This document shows positions 11,415 to 22,800 of a stretch of 64,000 bases of DNA, piece by piece. The position numbers and the translations under genes are program-made. The notes beneath the pieces were generated by a model. It searched no databases, had not been told where the DNA came from, and saw only the letters and a program-made list of their open reading frames with translations. Each line of letters opens with the position of its first letter. Positions within the stretch are counted from its first letter, which is position 1. This DNA comes from Oscheius dolichura. Taxonomy: Eukaryota > Nematoda > Chromadorea > Rhabditida > Rhabditidae. Location of the stretch: contig OW051495.1 in assembly GCA_932521035.1 (NCBI GenBank), positions 5,704,001 through 5,768,000 on the forward strand. Direction: 5' to 3'.

Positions 11415-11766
11415 AGAATACGTACGTCTTTAGTGGTTGATCTTGTGTCTGTTGTCTGACACTTCGAGTCTGCATTTGATGTCTGTGAACGGAAAACATA
11501 AAACTTTGCCGACTGTCTGATGCCCGACTGTATGCACTTGCCCCGGGGTAGTCGTCCCCCTTCGCAATAACCCCTCTCTTTCCAGTATTCCCTATAAAAC
11601 GTCTTGTTGTTTTTGTCGTTGTCACACTTTTCTTCTTCTTCTCCCAAAGAAAACAACCGGGTCACTCACAAGTTCAAAACGTCAAGGTTGGCGGTTCTGT
11701 GAGGGAGAATGACTGTTGCTTAGGACACCTCCCTACGGCTTCTCGTTGACACTTTTCCCCATTTAA

Positions 11767-13278
11767 GGAATGTCGACCCAGACCTACTGTATCCCCAGAT
11801 ATTGATGGGCTCCTTAAAGAGAAAGAAATTAGTATAGTTTTTACGGGGACGGTCACTGTTATTTTGAGGTTATAGCCATCCCGGTGGTGGAGAGGGCCAA
11901 GCGGTCTTATCTGATACAGACATTGAAATGGCTCCTGACCTGGATGGAGCCGGAGGACAGGTAGAGCGTCTTCGTCTAACAGGGACGTCTTCTAGGGCTC
12001 TCGTCAATATAATGCTTTTCATCCGGTCATCGAACGACGACTACGTGAATGAGCAGATCGAGTCCATTCGAAAATCCTTCGACCGGGACATACTCGGCCA
12101 GGGGAGCGACTCTGTCCTTCAGGTCCGTCTCCTCGTTCCCTTTGTATCTGTCTAGGTCTTCCGTACTCCCGAGAGCATTCATCCCGACGTGGATGCCATC
12201 CCGCCCACTTTCAATGACAGTCGCGAGAGGATGAACTGGAGGGCCAGGCAGAATATCGGTATGTCTCGCGTCCACTGATATAACTGCCAGATAACCTGTA
12301 CATCCTCGTCTATGCCCATCAGTTCGCGGATTCGTACTACCTTCAATTAGAGGACGACCAGGATTCGCAGAAGGAATACTTGTAGCCGGGCCACTTCTGC
12401 CGTAAACGAGAAGTCAATTTCAGGAAGAACATCTTCTTCTGGATACGGGTCCATCACGACAGGCCCTGGATAATGATGAAATTCGCCTCGCAGGGCTTTA
12501 TCGGCAAGCTGTTCAGGTGTGCTCCTATTTTCACTCGTTCTAAAGTGTCTCAGGAGTCAGGATGCGTACCGCCTGGCTCAGGCCATCTCCCTTTATTACC
12601 GCCACAAACCAATAGACTGGATTCTTATGGACTTCCTTCACAGTCAATTCTGCAGCCCGGAATGGAATGAAACCACGTGCTCTCATGTTGCTCTTTTCCT
12701 CTTTTTCAAATGAAACAGATTAGGAAATAGAAGGGAGGACGCCTTTCTTTGTGCCGAGCCAATTCAACCACGTCGGATATTACTCGTCGATGAATGGAAA
12801 GGTCCACGACATGTTGCGGAAAGAAGTCGGCTTTTTCGGCAACTCGAAGCGGGTCGCGAAAGGCAATCCTCCGGCTGAGATCAAGACAGACATGCACAGT
12901 GGCTGGGACTTTACCGTGGAGGATGTCTACCTCTATACTATCTTCTTCTACAGCGACCCGCCCAGGAAAGGGCAGCACATCAGAATTGAACTGGCCGAGC
13001 CGACCCGGTTAAAGGGTGAGGGCAGACGATGAAGTAGACTTCTTTTAGCGGTTCTGTTTACGACGGGGACAATGGGCGACCCCTCTAACACATTTGGAGA
13101 AAGTGTCCGGGTGGAGGCATTCCGTGGACAGGAGACAATCCAACTGGGGCACTTCACAAGGCAGGGAAGATTCGAACGGCATCTGGACTGTCTGCCAGTC
13201 GACGGGGTGGCTGTCGTCGTCTCCGAAGATATAGAACACGGAGTGACCCTCACTAATATCCTTGTCATCCCTTGTTGA
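11767..13278 (+). CDS. MGAT4-family N-acetylglucosaminyltransferase (5' end unresolved)
   Basis: The spliced product matches the MGAT4 (GnT-IV) family, which adds beta-1,4-GlcNAc to the alpha-1,3 arm of N-glycans in the Golgi. Visible hallmarks: IPVVERAKRSYL, ALVNIMLFIRSS, SRERMNWRARQN, the catalytic-region motif YYLQLEDD, SQGFIGKLFR, KPIDWILMDFL, SQFNHVGYYSSMNGKV and GNPPAEIKTD. A C-terminal lectin-like domain ends at VIPC. Introns are 35-60 nt; the one at about 11976-12010 restores EDRALVN. The first resolved exon starts near 11767 and continues across a GTATAG...TTATAG intron. The usual N-terminal membrane anchor is not found and must lie upstream or be missing. Confidence 0.85.
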
Positions 13279-13400
13279 ATAAAGTCGGAGGTGTTTGAAA
13301 TGTGGGCAGGCAGTGCGTGGTGAGTCAGGCGCCAGATAAGGAGCCACTCAGTCGTGACCACCGGCTGCCATAAAAGCGCTTGGTCCCCTCGTCGACAGCG

Positions 13401-14369
13401 ATGTCTCGCCTCCTCCTCCTCGCCGCCCTCGTCGGCGCCGCCTCGGCCCTCACCTGCTACACCTGCGACTCCTTCCTCACCTGTAACGACCCCCGCGTCG
13501 AGTTCTGTCCCATCGCCACCACCTGCTACACCCTCCGTAGGAATGGACAAGGCGAGTTGTCTCGTCCCCCCGTACACTCTGTATTTGCCGTTTCTGTGTA
13601 GTTTCGATCAATTGCTCGTCCAGGAGAGATAAGGTGGAAGTTGTCCTGCCAAACAAACAGATAAGAACGGCAGTTTTCAGTGGCCCTGAAGGGATGCACC
13701 GCCGGATGTAGCACTCTACCGTACAACAACGAGCCGGGTGTTCAATGCACGGAGTGTAACAATGATAAATGCAATTCCGGGTCTCATGCTGGCTCTCCCG
13801 GCCGCTACGACCAGCAGCAGCCCAACTTCAACAACGGTGAGCATCTTCCAGGAGGGGATCCTCGTTTAGAAATCCTCAAAAAACGACGCAGCATTGGCCA
13901 CGGAACCGGCGTTGAGCAACGCTCCCAGATCGGAAGCGGCGTTTCTGGTTTTTATCCTTTTCTTGAGATTGACCAGTATTTTCTGTAGGTGGCAGCGGCG
14001 GCGGCTACAACGCGTACGGGAATAACGGAGGCGTAGGTATGCGGAGCTCTTTCGGCCGAACTAACAAGCCGGCTTGCTTCAGGCAATCACCAGCATGATA
14101 ATAAGCACGGGCACCAAATCGGACACGGCGCACAGGGTGGTGGGCCACTTGCACCCTCATAAGCTCTATTTGGCACTTTAGGAATCGGAGGGGGAGCTGC
14201 TCCCAATAGACACCACCACCGAGAACGCCGCTCCGGTCATTCGGCGGCCATGTTGAACAACGCGAATGTTTCAGGTACTGGAATTGGAGGAGGAGTTCGG
14301 CCGAGAGCTGCCGCCGCCTCCCTGACCATCGTCCCCATGACACTCGCCATCGTCCGTCTCTTCCAGTGA
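13401..14369 (+). CDS. Ly-6/uPAR-type GPI-anchored protein
   Basis: A signal peptide (MSRLLLLAALVGAASA) is followed by a ten-Cys three-finger domain. It begins LTCYTCDSFLTC, continues CPIATTCYT, and after an intron gives KGCTAGC...CTECNNDKCN with the diagnostic final CN. A Gly/Asn/His-rich linker follows. The C-terminus is a hydrophobic tail (SLTIVPMTLAIVRLFQ) with no residues after it, as expected for GPI attachment. A CATAAAAG element lies 25-30 nt before the ATG. The intron after RRNGQ seems to use a GC donor (CAAG|GCGAGT). A GT donor a few codons earlier is an alternative. The stop is 40 bp from the convergent PhzF gene stop. Confidence 0.75.
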
Positions 14370-14408
14370 ATCTCATTCCCGTAGAAGTAAACTCTTTTAT
14401 TCGGCTGT

Positions 14409-15517
14409 TCACATATGAAGAGTGCCGCCGACTACGGTCACTGCATTCCCTTGGATCAGGACACGCCCATCGAAAGGAAAGGAGAGGCTGAATTCGGCTC
14501 CTCTCCCAGAATAGGCCTGGTAGCCTGTAATTTCTGTGTTCTCCCAAGGGATGGCCTCACCGTTTAGGACGTCCTTCTTCAGTACGGCTCGCCACAACGG
14601 ACCCAGCCCACACTGAGCCGACCCTGTCGCCGGGTCCTCGTCCACCCCTGACCATGGGGCAAAGAATCGGCAGACGTAGTCGTATGCTTCTTGAAACCCT
14701 TGTTTTATGGCATCCTTGGGAGAGAAGGTCACGATTATCCCGTGGAGCCATTCAGTTGTCGGCTGGATCTCCAACATTCTTCGGTAGTTGGTGAGCAGGC
14801 CTCGGAACTGCTCTCTGCAACAAGTTTCAGTCCCCGAACTCAAAACACCTCGTTGTCGATGGATCGAGGACGATCAAAAGCTTCTTCCCGACGGGGGAGT
14901 GGACGAATCCTTCGACTTTCAAATGGTCGGGAATGAGGCATTTGGTCAGTTCAGGGAGGAAGGAGGGGGCCGGAAGCTAGAGGACTGTTTCTTTTGCTGT
15001 GGAGCCCCTACCTCTGGGAAGAGGTGTTCAAAAGGATTCGAGCCAGTGTTGATGGAAACCAGTTTGTATTGTGGGAAGTCCATGGCCAGGAGTCCGTTCT
15101 CTCCCCTGCTCACAAACAGCTCGCCGTGGTGGATTGTATCGAAACACAGTCGGCTGGTTGTATTTCCTAGAATGGCTGATAACCAATCAAAACAAAGGGG
15201 TACCCATTCCGTGGAGGAGAGCATGCGCCGTGGCGAGGGTCGCGTGCCCGCACAGGTCAATCTCCACCGTCGGGGTGAACCAGCGCAGCCCGAAACGAGT
15301 GGCCGTCTTGAAGGAGCCATCTCTCGGCTCGGGGAAGGCCGTCTCGGACACGTTGAATTCGGCTGCCAGCTGTTGTTTCACTTTGTCGGCTATTGGCTAC
15401 AATTGCTCGGGGTGGATACACTCTTACCAAACATACCTCCTCGGAGAGTACAACGGCCGCCTGGTTGCCGCCAAACGGGGAAGCGGTAAAAGCGTCGATA
15501 AGGTAAAAGATTGTCAT
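14409..15517 (-). CDS. PhzF-family isomerase-like protein (copy 1)
   Basis: A multi-exon gene with the phenazine-biosynthesis-like PhzF fold. It starts [20 protein letters not shown], then SETAFPEP (with the Glu that acts as general acid/base in the family), [19 protein letters not shown], and near the C-terminus [19 protein letters not shown]. It ends [10 protein letters not shown]. Length (about 290-300 residues) fits the family. Animal members (PBLD-like) have poorly known substrates. A CCCTAG acceptor is 6 nt upstream of the ATG. Its paralogue lies 2.8 kb away on the opposite strand. Confidence 0.87.
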
Positions 15518-15689
15518 GCTTACCTAGGGGAGACTACACCGTGAATATTTATATGGGGAGGGCGACCTCTTGATAAGCTGTCAAAGACACGAAAGGCTAC
15601 TGTGCAACAGAGAGACCATACTTCATCCCCCGGAAAAGAAGACATTTTACAAAATATTTTATAATAGCATCCAAATAGTGACAACAGGA

Positions 15690-17345
15690 TCATTTGTGGG
15701 CGCGGACGGTCAGCAGCGCCTCCGTCTTGCCCTTGGCCCCGGCCTTCATTTCCATCCATCCGGCTGCTCGCACAGGGGGTACTTCGGGAGTAGTTTGAGC
15801 TTCGGCCGCGACATGCTTCTTCTCCTCCTTGGGCTGCTCAGCGGCCGGCGTATTGGGGAGCGGCTCGACGGGAGCAACGTCGACGTTGGAGAGAACTTCC
15901 TCCTTTTTGGAAGGAGCAGGCTCTTCCACCGGCGCGGGTTTCTTTTCCTCTTTTGGTTGTTCCACAACAGCGGGCAGATACTGAGAGACAACTTCTTCCT
16001 TTTTGCGAGGAGCGGGCTCTTCCACAGCGGCAGGCTTCTGTTCCACATTGAGCTGTGCAAGAGGACCATGCAGATATTGGGAGACAACTTCCTTCTTTTG
16101 ACGAGGGGCGGGTTCCTCGACAGCAGCCGGCTTCTTTTCTTCCCTGGGCTGTTCGACGACAATGGGCAGAGGCTGGGCGATCGTCTCTTCCTTTTTGGGG
16201 GGCACTTCCACCGGCATAGACTTCTCCTCCTTGAGCTGTTCGACAGGAGCAGGCAGATACTGAGGCACGCCTTCCGTCTTCTTGGGTGGAGGGGGTTTTT
16301 CCACAGCAACTGGCTTCTGTTCCACATTGAGTTGTGCAAGAGGAGCGTGCAAATAATGGGAAACGACTTCCTTCTTTTTGGGAGGAGCAGGCACTTCCCC
16401 AGGGGTAATCTCCTTCTCTTCCTTAAGCTGCAGAGGAGGAGTCGACACCGTAAGGGACTTGGTGCTCATTCTTTTCTTCGGCGAGCTCTTCTTCTTCTCC
16501 TTGGACTGTTCGGCGGGAGCTATCGCGGGCCGAGGCTGGGGAACAGGTTCCTCCCTCTTCGGAGTGGTCAGCACCTTCACAGCGACGGATTTCTTCTCCT
16601 CCTTGGGCTGTTCAGCGGGAGGCGTCGTGGGCTGGGCCCTGGCAATGCTTGCCTGGGTGGCCGCCTTCTTATTCTCGGCGGGCACGTCGTCCATCTCAAT
16701 CGGCAGCGGTCCATCCTCCCAGTCGCGGATCTTCTCCTGCAGGGTCCTCTCCGGTCCCGAGTGCTGGCTGCCCGTTTCCCAGGAGCGGGTGTCGTTGGCC
16801 GTCGCGTCCTCCCGGTCGCCTGCCTCGTAGACGGCGTTTTCCTCTTCGGACAGATGTGCCCTCGCCGGTGGTCTCCAGTTGTGCACAGCATAGAATTCGC
16901 CCGTCGGGATCGCTCTTACCACGGCCTTCTCCATCTTCGCCTCCTTTTCTCTCTTCTCACCCTTCCGAATCGCCATCTTCTTGTACTTCTTCTTCTCCAC
17001 CGCCTGGTGGCGAGTCTTCTTCTTCCGCGGTCCATGCCCATCCTCCGTCGCCTTCTCCTGCGGTCCCTTGGTCAAAGTCATGCAACCGATAACCTGGCTA
17101 GAATTCGATTGGATGAGTTCGTTTATATGGCCTACGTGTCGAAGACATCCGTGTGGCGGAAGCTGATCTCGATGTCGATGAAGACGTCCTTCTCCGGCAG
17201 GTCCAGCACCTTCTTGACAGTCCTCAGCACCACCGCCCGGTTGTCCTCCTTGTTCTCGACGGAGTAGCCGATTCGAGGCAGAGGGGCGATTGACTTCGGC
17301 TCTAACCTGGACGAGAAACTTTGAGATAGAATAAAAGACTAACAT
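15690..17345 (-). CDS. Lys/Glu/Pro-rich repeat protein with conserved-looking N-terminal domain
   Basis: The start codon appears to be split by an intron: AT (17345-17344) | GTTAGT...CGTCCAG | G, giving MLEPKSIAPLPRIGYSVENK. About 60 structured residues (VVLRTVKKVLDLPEKDVFID, ISFRHTDVFDT) lead through a 38-nt intron into QVIGCMTLTKGPQ. A basic region follows (RKKKTRHQAVEKKKYKKM), then about 370 residues of imperfect repeats built on VEEPAPRKKEEVVSQYLPA and EQPKEEKKP. It ends LLTVRAHK. The repeats are charged and disordered; a cytoskeletal or scaffold role is possible but not shown. If the intron is not used, a longer unrelated N-terminus (MLVFYSISKF) would be read, which seems less likely. 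Confidence 0.6.
   Translation of the reverse strand: MLVFYSISKFLVQVRAEVNRPSASNRLLRREQGGQPGGGAEDCQEGAGPAGEGRLHRHRDQLPPHGCLRHVGHINELIQSNSSQVIGCMTLTKGPQEKATEDGHGPRKKKTRHQAVEKKKYKKMAIRKGEKREKEAKMEKAVVRAIPTGEFYAVHNWRPPARAHLSEEENAVYEAGDREDATANDTRSWETGSQHSGPERTLQEKIRDWEDGPLPIEMDDVPAENKKAATQASIARAQPTTPPAEQPKEEKKSVAVKVLTTPKREEPVPQPRPAIAPAEQSKEKKKSSPKKRMSTKSLTVSTPPLQLKEEKEITPGEVPAPPKKKEVVSHYLHAPLAQLNVEQKPVAVEKPPPPKKTEGVPQYLPAPVEQLKEEKSMPVEVPPKKEETIAQPLPIVVEQPREEKKPAAVEEPAPRQKKEVVSQYLHGPLAQLNVEQKPAAVEEPAPRKKEEVVSQYLPAVVEQPKEEKKPAPVEEPAPSKKEEVLSNVDVAPVEPLPNTPAAEQPKEEKKHVAAEAQTTPEVPPVRAAGWMEMKAGAKGKTEALLTVRAHK
15780..16520 (-). repeat. Coding tandem repeat region, about 110-bp degenerate units
   Basis: Repeated blocks encode variants of VEEPAPRKKEEVVSQYLPA followed by EQPKEEKKPA or a longer LAQLNVEQKPVAV spacer. 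Two unit types (with QYLPAVVEQ and with QYLHGPLAQLNVEQ) alternate, suggesting duplication of a compound unit. Confidence 0.7.
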
Positions 17346-17535
17346 TTGGAATGGAAAGTTGGACGGCTAGGAGAGAATCCTTTATTCCAACCGGAAAGCC
17401 AGTCGACGATCTCGGAAATGAGTTGGGCGAGACGGAAAACAACCAAATGGTGCGGGATAAGATGGGTCAAAAGATGTTGATCATAATCCGATCAAATGAT
17501 TTCTTGTAAGAGGAAAGGACAAGAGACAGATTTAT

Positions 17536-17932
17536 TTAATTAGGACTCTTTTGGGGTAGAGATCGCAGTTTCTCCTTCGCTATTCTTTCAAACATCGCGG
17601 TCACTTTCTTGGTTTCCTCCATAAATTTGGCTATTTCCTCGTTTTGTGGATACAGCTGGAACTGTTGTGAAATACACGGCCATCTCCCACCTTTGCAGGC
17701 CCGTTTATCAGGTTGAGGATGTTCCCCAGCTGTTCTGTAATATAATCTACCGATTTCTGTGTGGCCCTTCGGCTCTGCTTCCTCTCAAAAATGCCCATTT
17801 CCTTGCAAACTTCTTCGGCTTTTATGGTGATCCTAGTGAGCCATTGACTATCTCTGTTTCTTCTACTTACGATATCAACTCCGCGTTTTGATAGGGTAGA
17901 GTACCGAGGGAACGCGCCGTGTCTAGCCACAT
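17536..17932 (-). CDS. Small coiled-coil-like protein, unrecognised
   Basis: Three exons (17932 to 17536) encode about 110 residues starting MWLDTARSLGTLPYQNA. A helical section follows (TIKAEEVCKEMGIFERKQSR, SVDYITEQLGNILNLINGPA), then NEEIAKFMEETKKVTAMFER. The introns (38 nt and about 35 nt) maintain frame. The amphipathic helices suggest a small subunit of a larger complex (for example Mediator- or BLOC-like), but I cannot name it. AATAAA overlaps the stop. Confidence 0.5.
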
Positions 17933-18312
17933 GCCCCAATATCTCTCACATTTTCTAGTTTTTCTGATGATTAGTGATAGCCACAAGAGCAAACCTGGGA
18001 CAATCAGAGTTGCCCAGCGGCATTCCTGCTTTATTGGCTAAATGAAGAAATTTTGCAGAAATACTGAAGGCGATTGTGGCGAGTAGAAAATGAACTGGAT
18101 CAAAAAGGGCGGGCGGATACCGTCCCAGAGGGCAAATAGACCCTTATCGTTGTTTCACCACCCGCAGAGGGACGAGGACAAACACAACAACGACCCTCCT
18201 TTTTCCTGGTAGTGGTGCCCTCGGTAGGAGAAAGATTAGACCCCGGTCACGCCCCTCTGGGAGAACTGTTTGTAAACAAGACGGGGCATTGATTGTGTGA
18301 CCTTCGGCAGAG

Positions 18313-19498
18313 ATGGAGGCGACGCGACCGGCAGCCGCCGGCTTCTTTCTGGTGGATGCGTTTACGAAACAGCCGTTTTCCGGCAACCAGGCCGCTGTTA
18401 TCATAGCCGACAAGGTCTGCCCTCCCCCCATCCTCTAAATTTGTTCAGGAGTTTGGCGACGACGAGAAGCAGCAGCTGGCGGCCGAGTTCAAGCTCTCGG
18501 AGACGGCCTTCCCGGAGCCCCTCGGCGGCACTTTCTCCACGGGTCCGTTAGTCTCTCCTCCTCCATCGGATGCTCTTCAGCGCCCCGGTTCCGTCTGCGC
18601 TGGTTCACCCCGACCACGGAGGTGGCCCTCTGCGGCCATGCGACACTGGCCACCGCCCACGTCCTCTTCACCCAATGCAGTGGGCACGCTCCGGCAAACG
18701 GCATCCTTCAGAGTATCCCCGGCAGAGCGTGGCCTTCGAGACGAAATCCGGCCGGCTTGAGGTCAGCAGAGCGGGCCACGGCTACGAGATGGACTTCCCC
18801 GCCTACGGCTGCGTGCCCGTCGCCTGGCCGGAGTCCCCCAGCAAGTATGCCGCCCTGGCCGAGGAGGTGCCTCCTCCCCTTCTTCCCCCATATAAAATCT
18901 TCAGGTGGAGGCCCCCTCATTCCTGATGAACGTCATCCGGTGTCTGGTGCCCGAGGAGATGGCCATCGAGGGCGTCGTCTATGCCCCGGCAGCCAAGAAA
19001 CTTCTCGTGGTCGTCGACCCCGAGACCACCAAGTAATTCGCCTCCCCTTCCGCCCCCAATCCCCCAGATTCGAGCTCCAAAATCTCTTCTCCGAGTTCAA
19101 GAAGATGGTCGAACTGCATCCCGAGGGCGACTTCGTCCGGGGCATTTCGGTGGCTCTGGCTCCGAGACACGCCGCCAAACAGGGATTCTGCGACCCCGAG
19201 GGCCGGCCGTATGACTATGTCTGCCGTTATTTCGCCCCCTGGGCCGGCATAGACGAGGTCCGTTGTCTCTTTGATTCGTCTCTCACTCAACCCTCAGGAT
19301 CCCGCCACCGGCTCTCTCCAGTGTGCCCTCGGCCCCTTCTTTGCCGGTCTCCTCAACAAATCGACCCTTCGTGGATACCAGGCTTATCCCGGCCGCGGAG
19401 CAGAGTTCGAAGTCCAGATCAACCCAGAGAAGCCACGCGTTCTCATCAGAGGAGACGCCGTCACCGTTGTTCGTGGAAGTCTGGAGGGAGTCCACTAA
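18313..19498 (+). CDS. PhzF-family isomerase-like protein (copy 2)
   Basis: Starts at [20 protein letters not shown], three bases after a GGCAG acceptor. Exons separated by 35-50-nt introns give [29 protein letters not shown] (with the family Glu), [37 protein letters not shown] and the end [12 protein letters not shown]. It is clearly paralogous to the copy at 14409-15517, but GC-richer in third positions and diverged. Family members isomerise or epimerise small metabolites; the animal substrate is uncertain. AATAAA at about 19534 ends the unit. Confidence 0.88.
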
Positions 19499-19588
19499 TT
19501 TTCCTGGTTGTGTATGGCTCGTTGTCTAGTGTGAATAAATGCCGTCATTTCTTGTATTTCTGGGCGCATTTCTCGATATTTTCCCCGG

Positions 19589-19648
19589 TTTCTTATTGAA
19601 AAGGTATTTACCTTGGTAAATAAAGGTAAATACCTTTTCAATAAGAAA
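19589..19648. repeat. Perfect 24-bp inverted repeat with 12-nt loop
   Basis: The arm at 19589-19612 (TTTCTTATTGAAAAGGTATT plus TACC) is exactly complementary to 19625-19648, separated by 12 nt. It sits between the PhzF gene and GANP, at the switch from GC-rich to AT-rich sequence. It can form a strong hairpin in RNA of either strand. It may be a miniature inverted element remnant or a 3'-end structure. Confidence 0.85.
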
Positions 19649-19887
19649 ATAACCGTCGTCAAGCCTTCATTTTTCAGAATTTTGAACCGAAATTTGTTTT
19701 TTTTTTCAAATTCTCGGTAGCGCGCGCTTTTGAACCGCAATTTTCAAAGGCCCTTTTTCGCTGCATTCGTTGTTTCTTTGTTGTTTGTTGGATTTTAGTT
19801 TTTCTAAAAGCCAATCGCATCCAAATAAAGTAAGTATTTGATCAAATTTTTATACTTAGTCTCGTCAACTTGTAACCTCTTTCAGAA

Positions 19888-22800
19888 ATGGAGTCACAAT
19901 TCACTTTCAAGATACCAACAAAGAAGAAAGAGGAAAACACAAGCGGAATCTTCACAAAATGTAGTTTCTTTCTTTTCAATGCAAAAATGCTTTCTTTTAG
20001 CTAATGTAACCAATCCATTTACTCAAACAACGTCGTCCGCAAATCCTTTTCGAATGATAGCCTCAAAAAATAGTGGCGGAGAAGGTATTTTGTTGATTTT
20101 CAAAAGATTACCATTTTAGAAACTGAAGGTGTATTTTCCTTAGGATCGAAAGAAAGCACTACCACTATCACAAATCCATTTGCCGGAAATAGTAAACCTA
20201 GTTTTCTTGGAGCACGTTAGTTATTTCTATTTTTCTAAATTGATCTAGGTATAGGTCAAACAAATGATACCATAGATGCCAGCGTCGCGAATAAGCAAAG
20301 AAGACCATTATTTGGGAGCAAAACTCTATTTAAAGGTTAGAAGATCTGGTAAAGCTTACATTGCTCGTAAAATGTAGACCAAACTATCTCGAGTAAAACA
20401 ACACGGAACCCTTTCGCTAAAACGGAAAGCGCATCAAAAAGCATTGAGCAAAGGTTTTGTTGTGCGGATCTCTTTAAAATTAAATGTCTGCAGAACTCAA
20501 TTAAATCCGTTAGCGAAACCTGCAATTACAAAGAAATGGATTGCTCCAACAATGGACAAAAATGAGCGACAACGGCCTTTATCTCCCTATAGAGAAAAAA
20601 ATGAGGTAACGTTTTGATTTTGGACGTATTTTTATTTCGTATTTTTTACCAGAGGTTTTTATAGTGCTAGTAAAAAACCTTACAAGATTGTGGATCAAAA
20701 CTTTTTCTGCTATTATCATAACACACTTTTGTCTCTGGGTTGTATAGTCGCGTTGTTCCAAAAGCATGTTTATTTCTATTTCAGATGTCCGATACTGTTC
20801 CACGAAGTCGTTTTATGGACCGTATTGAAAAACAAGGAAAAGAATCCCAAAATGTAGTATATTGTTTTTTAAAGACACCGCATTATTTCAGGCTGCAAAT
20901 ACACGGTCACGAATATCAATACCAGAAAAGCCATTGCAAGCAAGAAAACAACATACATCTGAAGTAAAACAGTTCAATAGCACAAAGCCCAATATCACAA
21001 ACGCTCTAACAAGAGAGATGTCTAGCATAATAAGGTATGCCTTTGGCGTATCTCTTTCTAATATTTGCAGCGCACTTATTGAACTAAAAAGTCGCCATTG
21101 TACGGATGACTATTCCCGCTATATAATTTTAGACGAAAGAGATAAATTATTATACAGATGGAGAACTGTTGGTTTGTATTCGTTTAAATTACCAAGGTAA
21201 TATTTCAGGAAATGGACAAAAATTCACCACGTGTGGGGAAAAAAATGATAACGGGAACGTTACCATCCATGTGCGCGGAGAAAGAACGATATGCACGCCT
21301 TGTTCAGAAAAGAATCGCCAGCTACGAGTGTGATGGTAATGGAGAAGTAGAGGCAAGCCGTCTTGTGAAGGTTAGTGTGGGTATGATGCCTTACTAAACA
21401 TGCACAGGAGTATTCCCGCAGTGCTGCAGATCAAGAGAAACCACTGCCTCATGAACTTCGAAAGCCTGAAATGCTCCGCTACACCATGAACTATCTTTTA
21501 ACTAATGTATGTGGATTATTCTCTGTGTGTAATCTTTTAAGATTCTCGATTTCTTTGATCCGTTTTCTGACGAACTCGGGAGCTGGTATAATTTTCTATG
21601 GGATAGGACTCGAGCTATTCGTAAGGAGATAACACAATTGATGTTATCTAATGAGTTAGCCGTTTCTCTGCTAGAAAGGTTTTTGATTCATTTCGCGATT
21701 CTAACATCTTTAGTTGTACACGATTTCATATTATATGTGCCTATCTCCTATGCTCTCAAGATGTAGATAAGTTTGATCAAAAAATGAACACCGAAAATCT
21801 TGGAAAAAGTCTGCAAACTTTGAGACATCTCTACGAAGATCTCGGTAATTTACTCTAGCCGTTACGTATGGGCTCAAAATATTTAGCAAAAAAAGGAATA
21901 TATTGCTCATCTGAAGCAGAGTTTCGGTCTTATGATGTTCTTCTTCATCTGCAAGATAGTAATGTGCTTCGACAGGTAGATTTTCTTTTAACATTTCATA
22001 ATAACGTAATAGGTGCTTTCATATAGAAAAGAAGTCAGAGATGATAAATGCGTCCGGCTGTCCATACAACTAGCAAGCGCAATGCAAACTAATAATTTTA
22101 CAAAGTAAACATTTAAATAACTGCATATACACGATTTAGATTTTTCCGCCTATTGCGAAATGAAGCTACCTATCTGCAATGCTGTGTTTGCCACAGATTT
22201 TTTACACAGGTTGTTAGTTTAATGTTAAAGTTCATCTATATTCAGGTGAGAAGTAAAGCTCTTGCTGTAATGGCCCGTTCTTATGGAAGAAATCCTTCAT
22301 TTAATATCCAACATCTTTCCTTGATATTAGCCTTTGACGACGAGAAAAATGCATTGGATATCATGGGAGAGTATGGCATATATGTTAACGACATGAACTC
22401 AGAAGAGGTTGAGTTAATGTAGTAAGATAATATAGGCAAGTGTTCAGGTAGACTTCACAAGAGAGCATCTCAATACAGACGCTGATCCACAAATGGTTAC
22501 ATATAAGTGGGTCGATGTTAAAAATATTTGCCGATTATCCGAGGTAGATTTACAACAAATAATAATAAGCTTCTTTTTTAGACAGTTAATGGTGGTCCGG
22601 TGAAAGTTTGCAACGAAGTTCCTAAGATTTTTGATTCATTTGACGCAAGGGGATATTATACTCAGGATCCAATTTTAAACGAATTCCTAAAACCATTTGT
22701 TAACGTATATTGTTCAATGTTTTCAAGTATTTGTAATTGTTTGTAGCTCAATGACGAAAAACTTTATTCACAAACACAACAAAAGGAAGTGGAGGTGCTA

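Noticed and set aside
15570..17267. Long plus-strand open frame of 565 codons
   Set aside because: Antisense shadow of the Lys/Glu/Pro repeat gene; the hydrophobic Leu/Phe/Arg runs are the complement of its codons.
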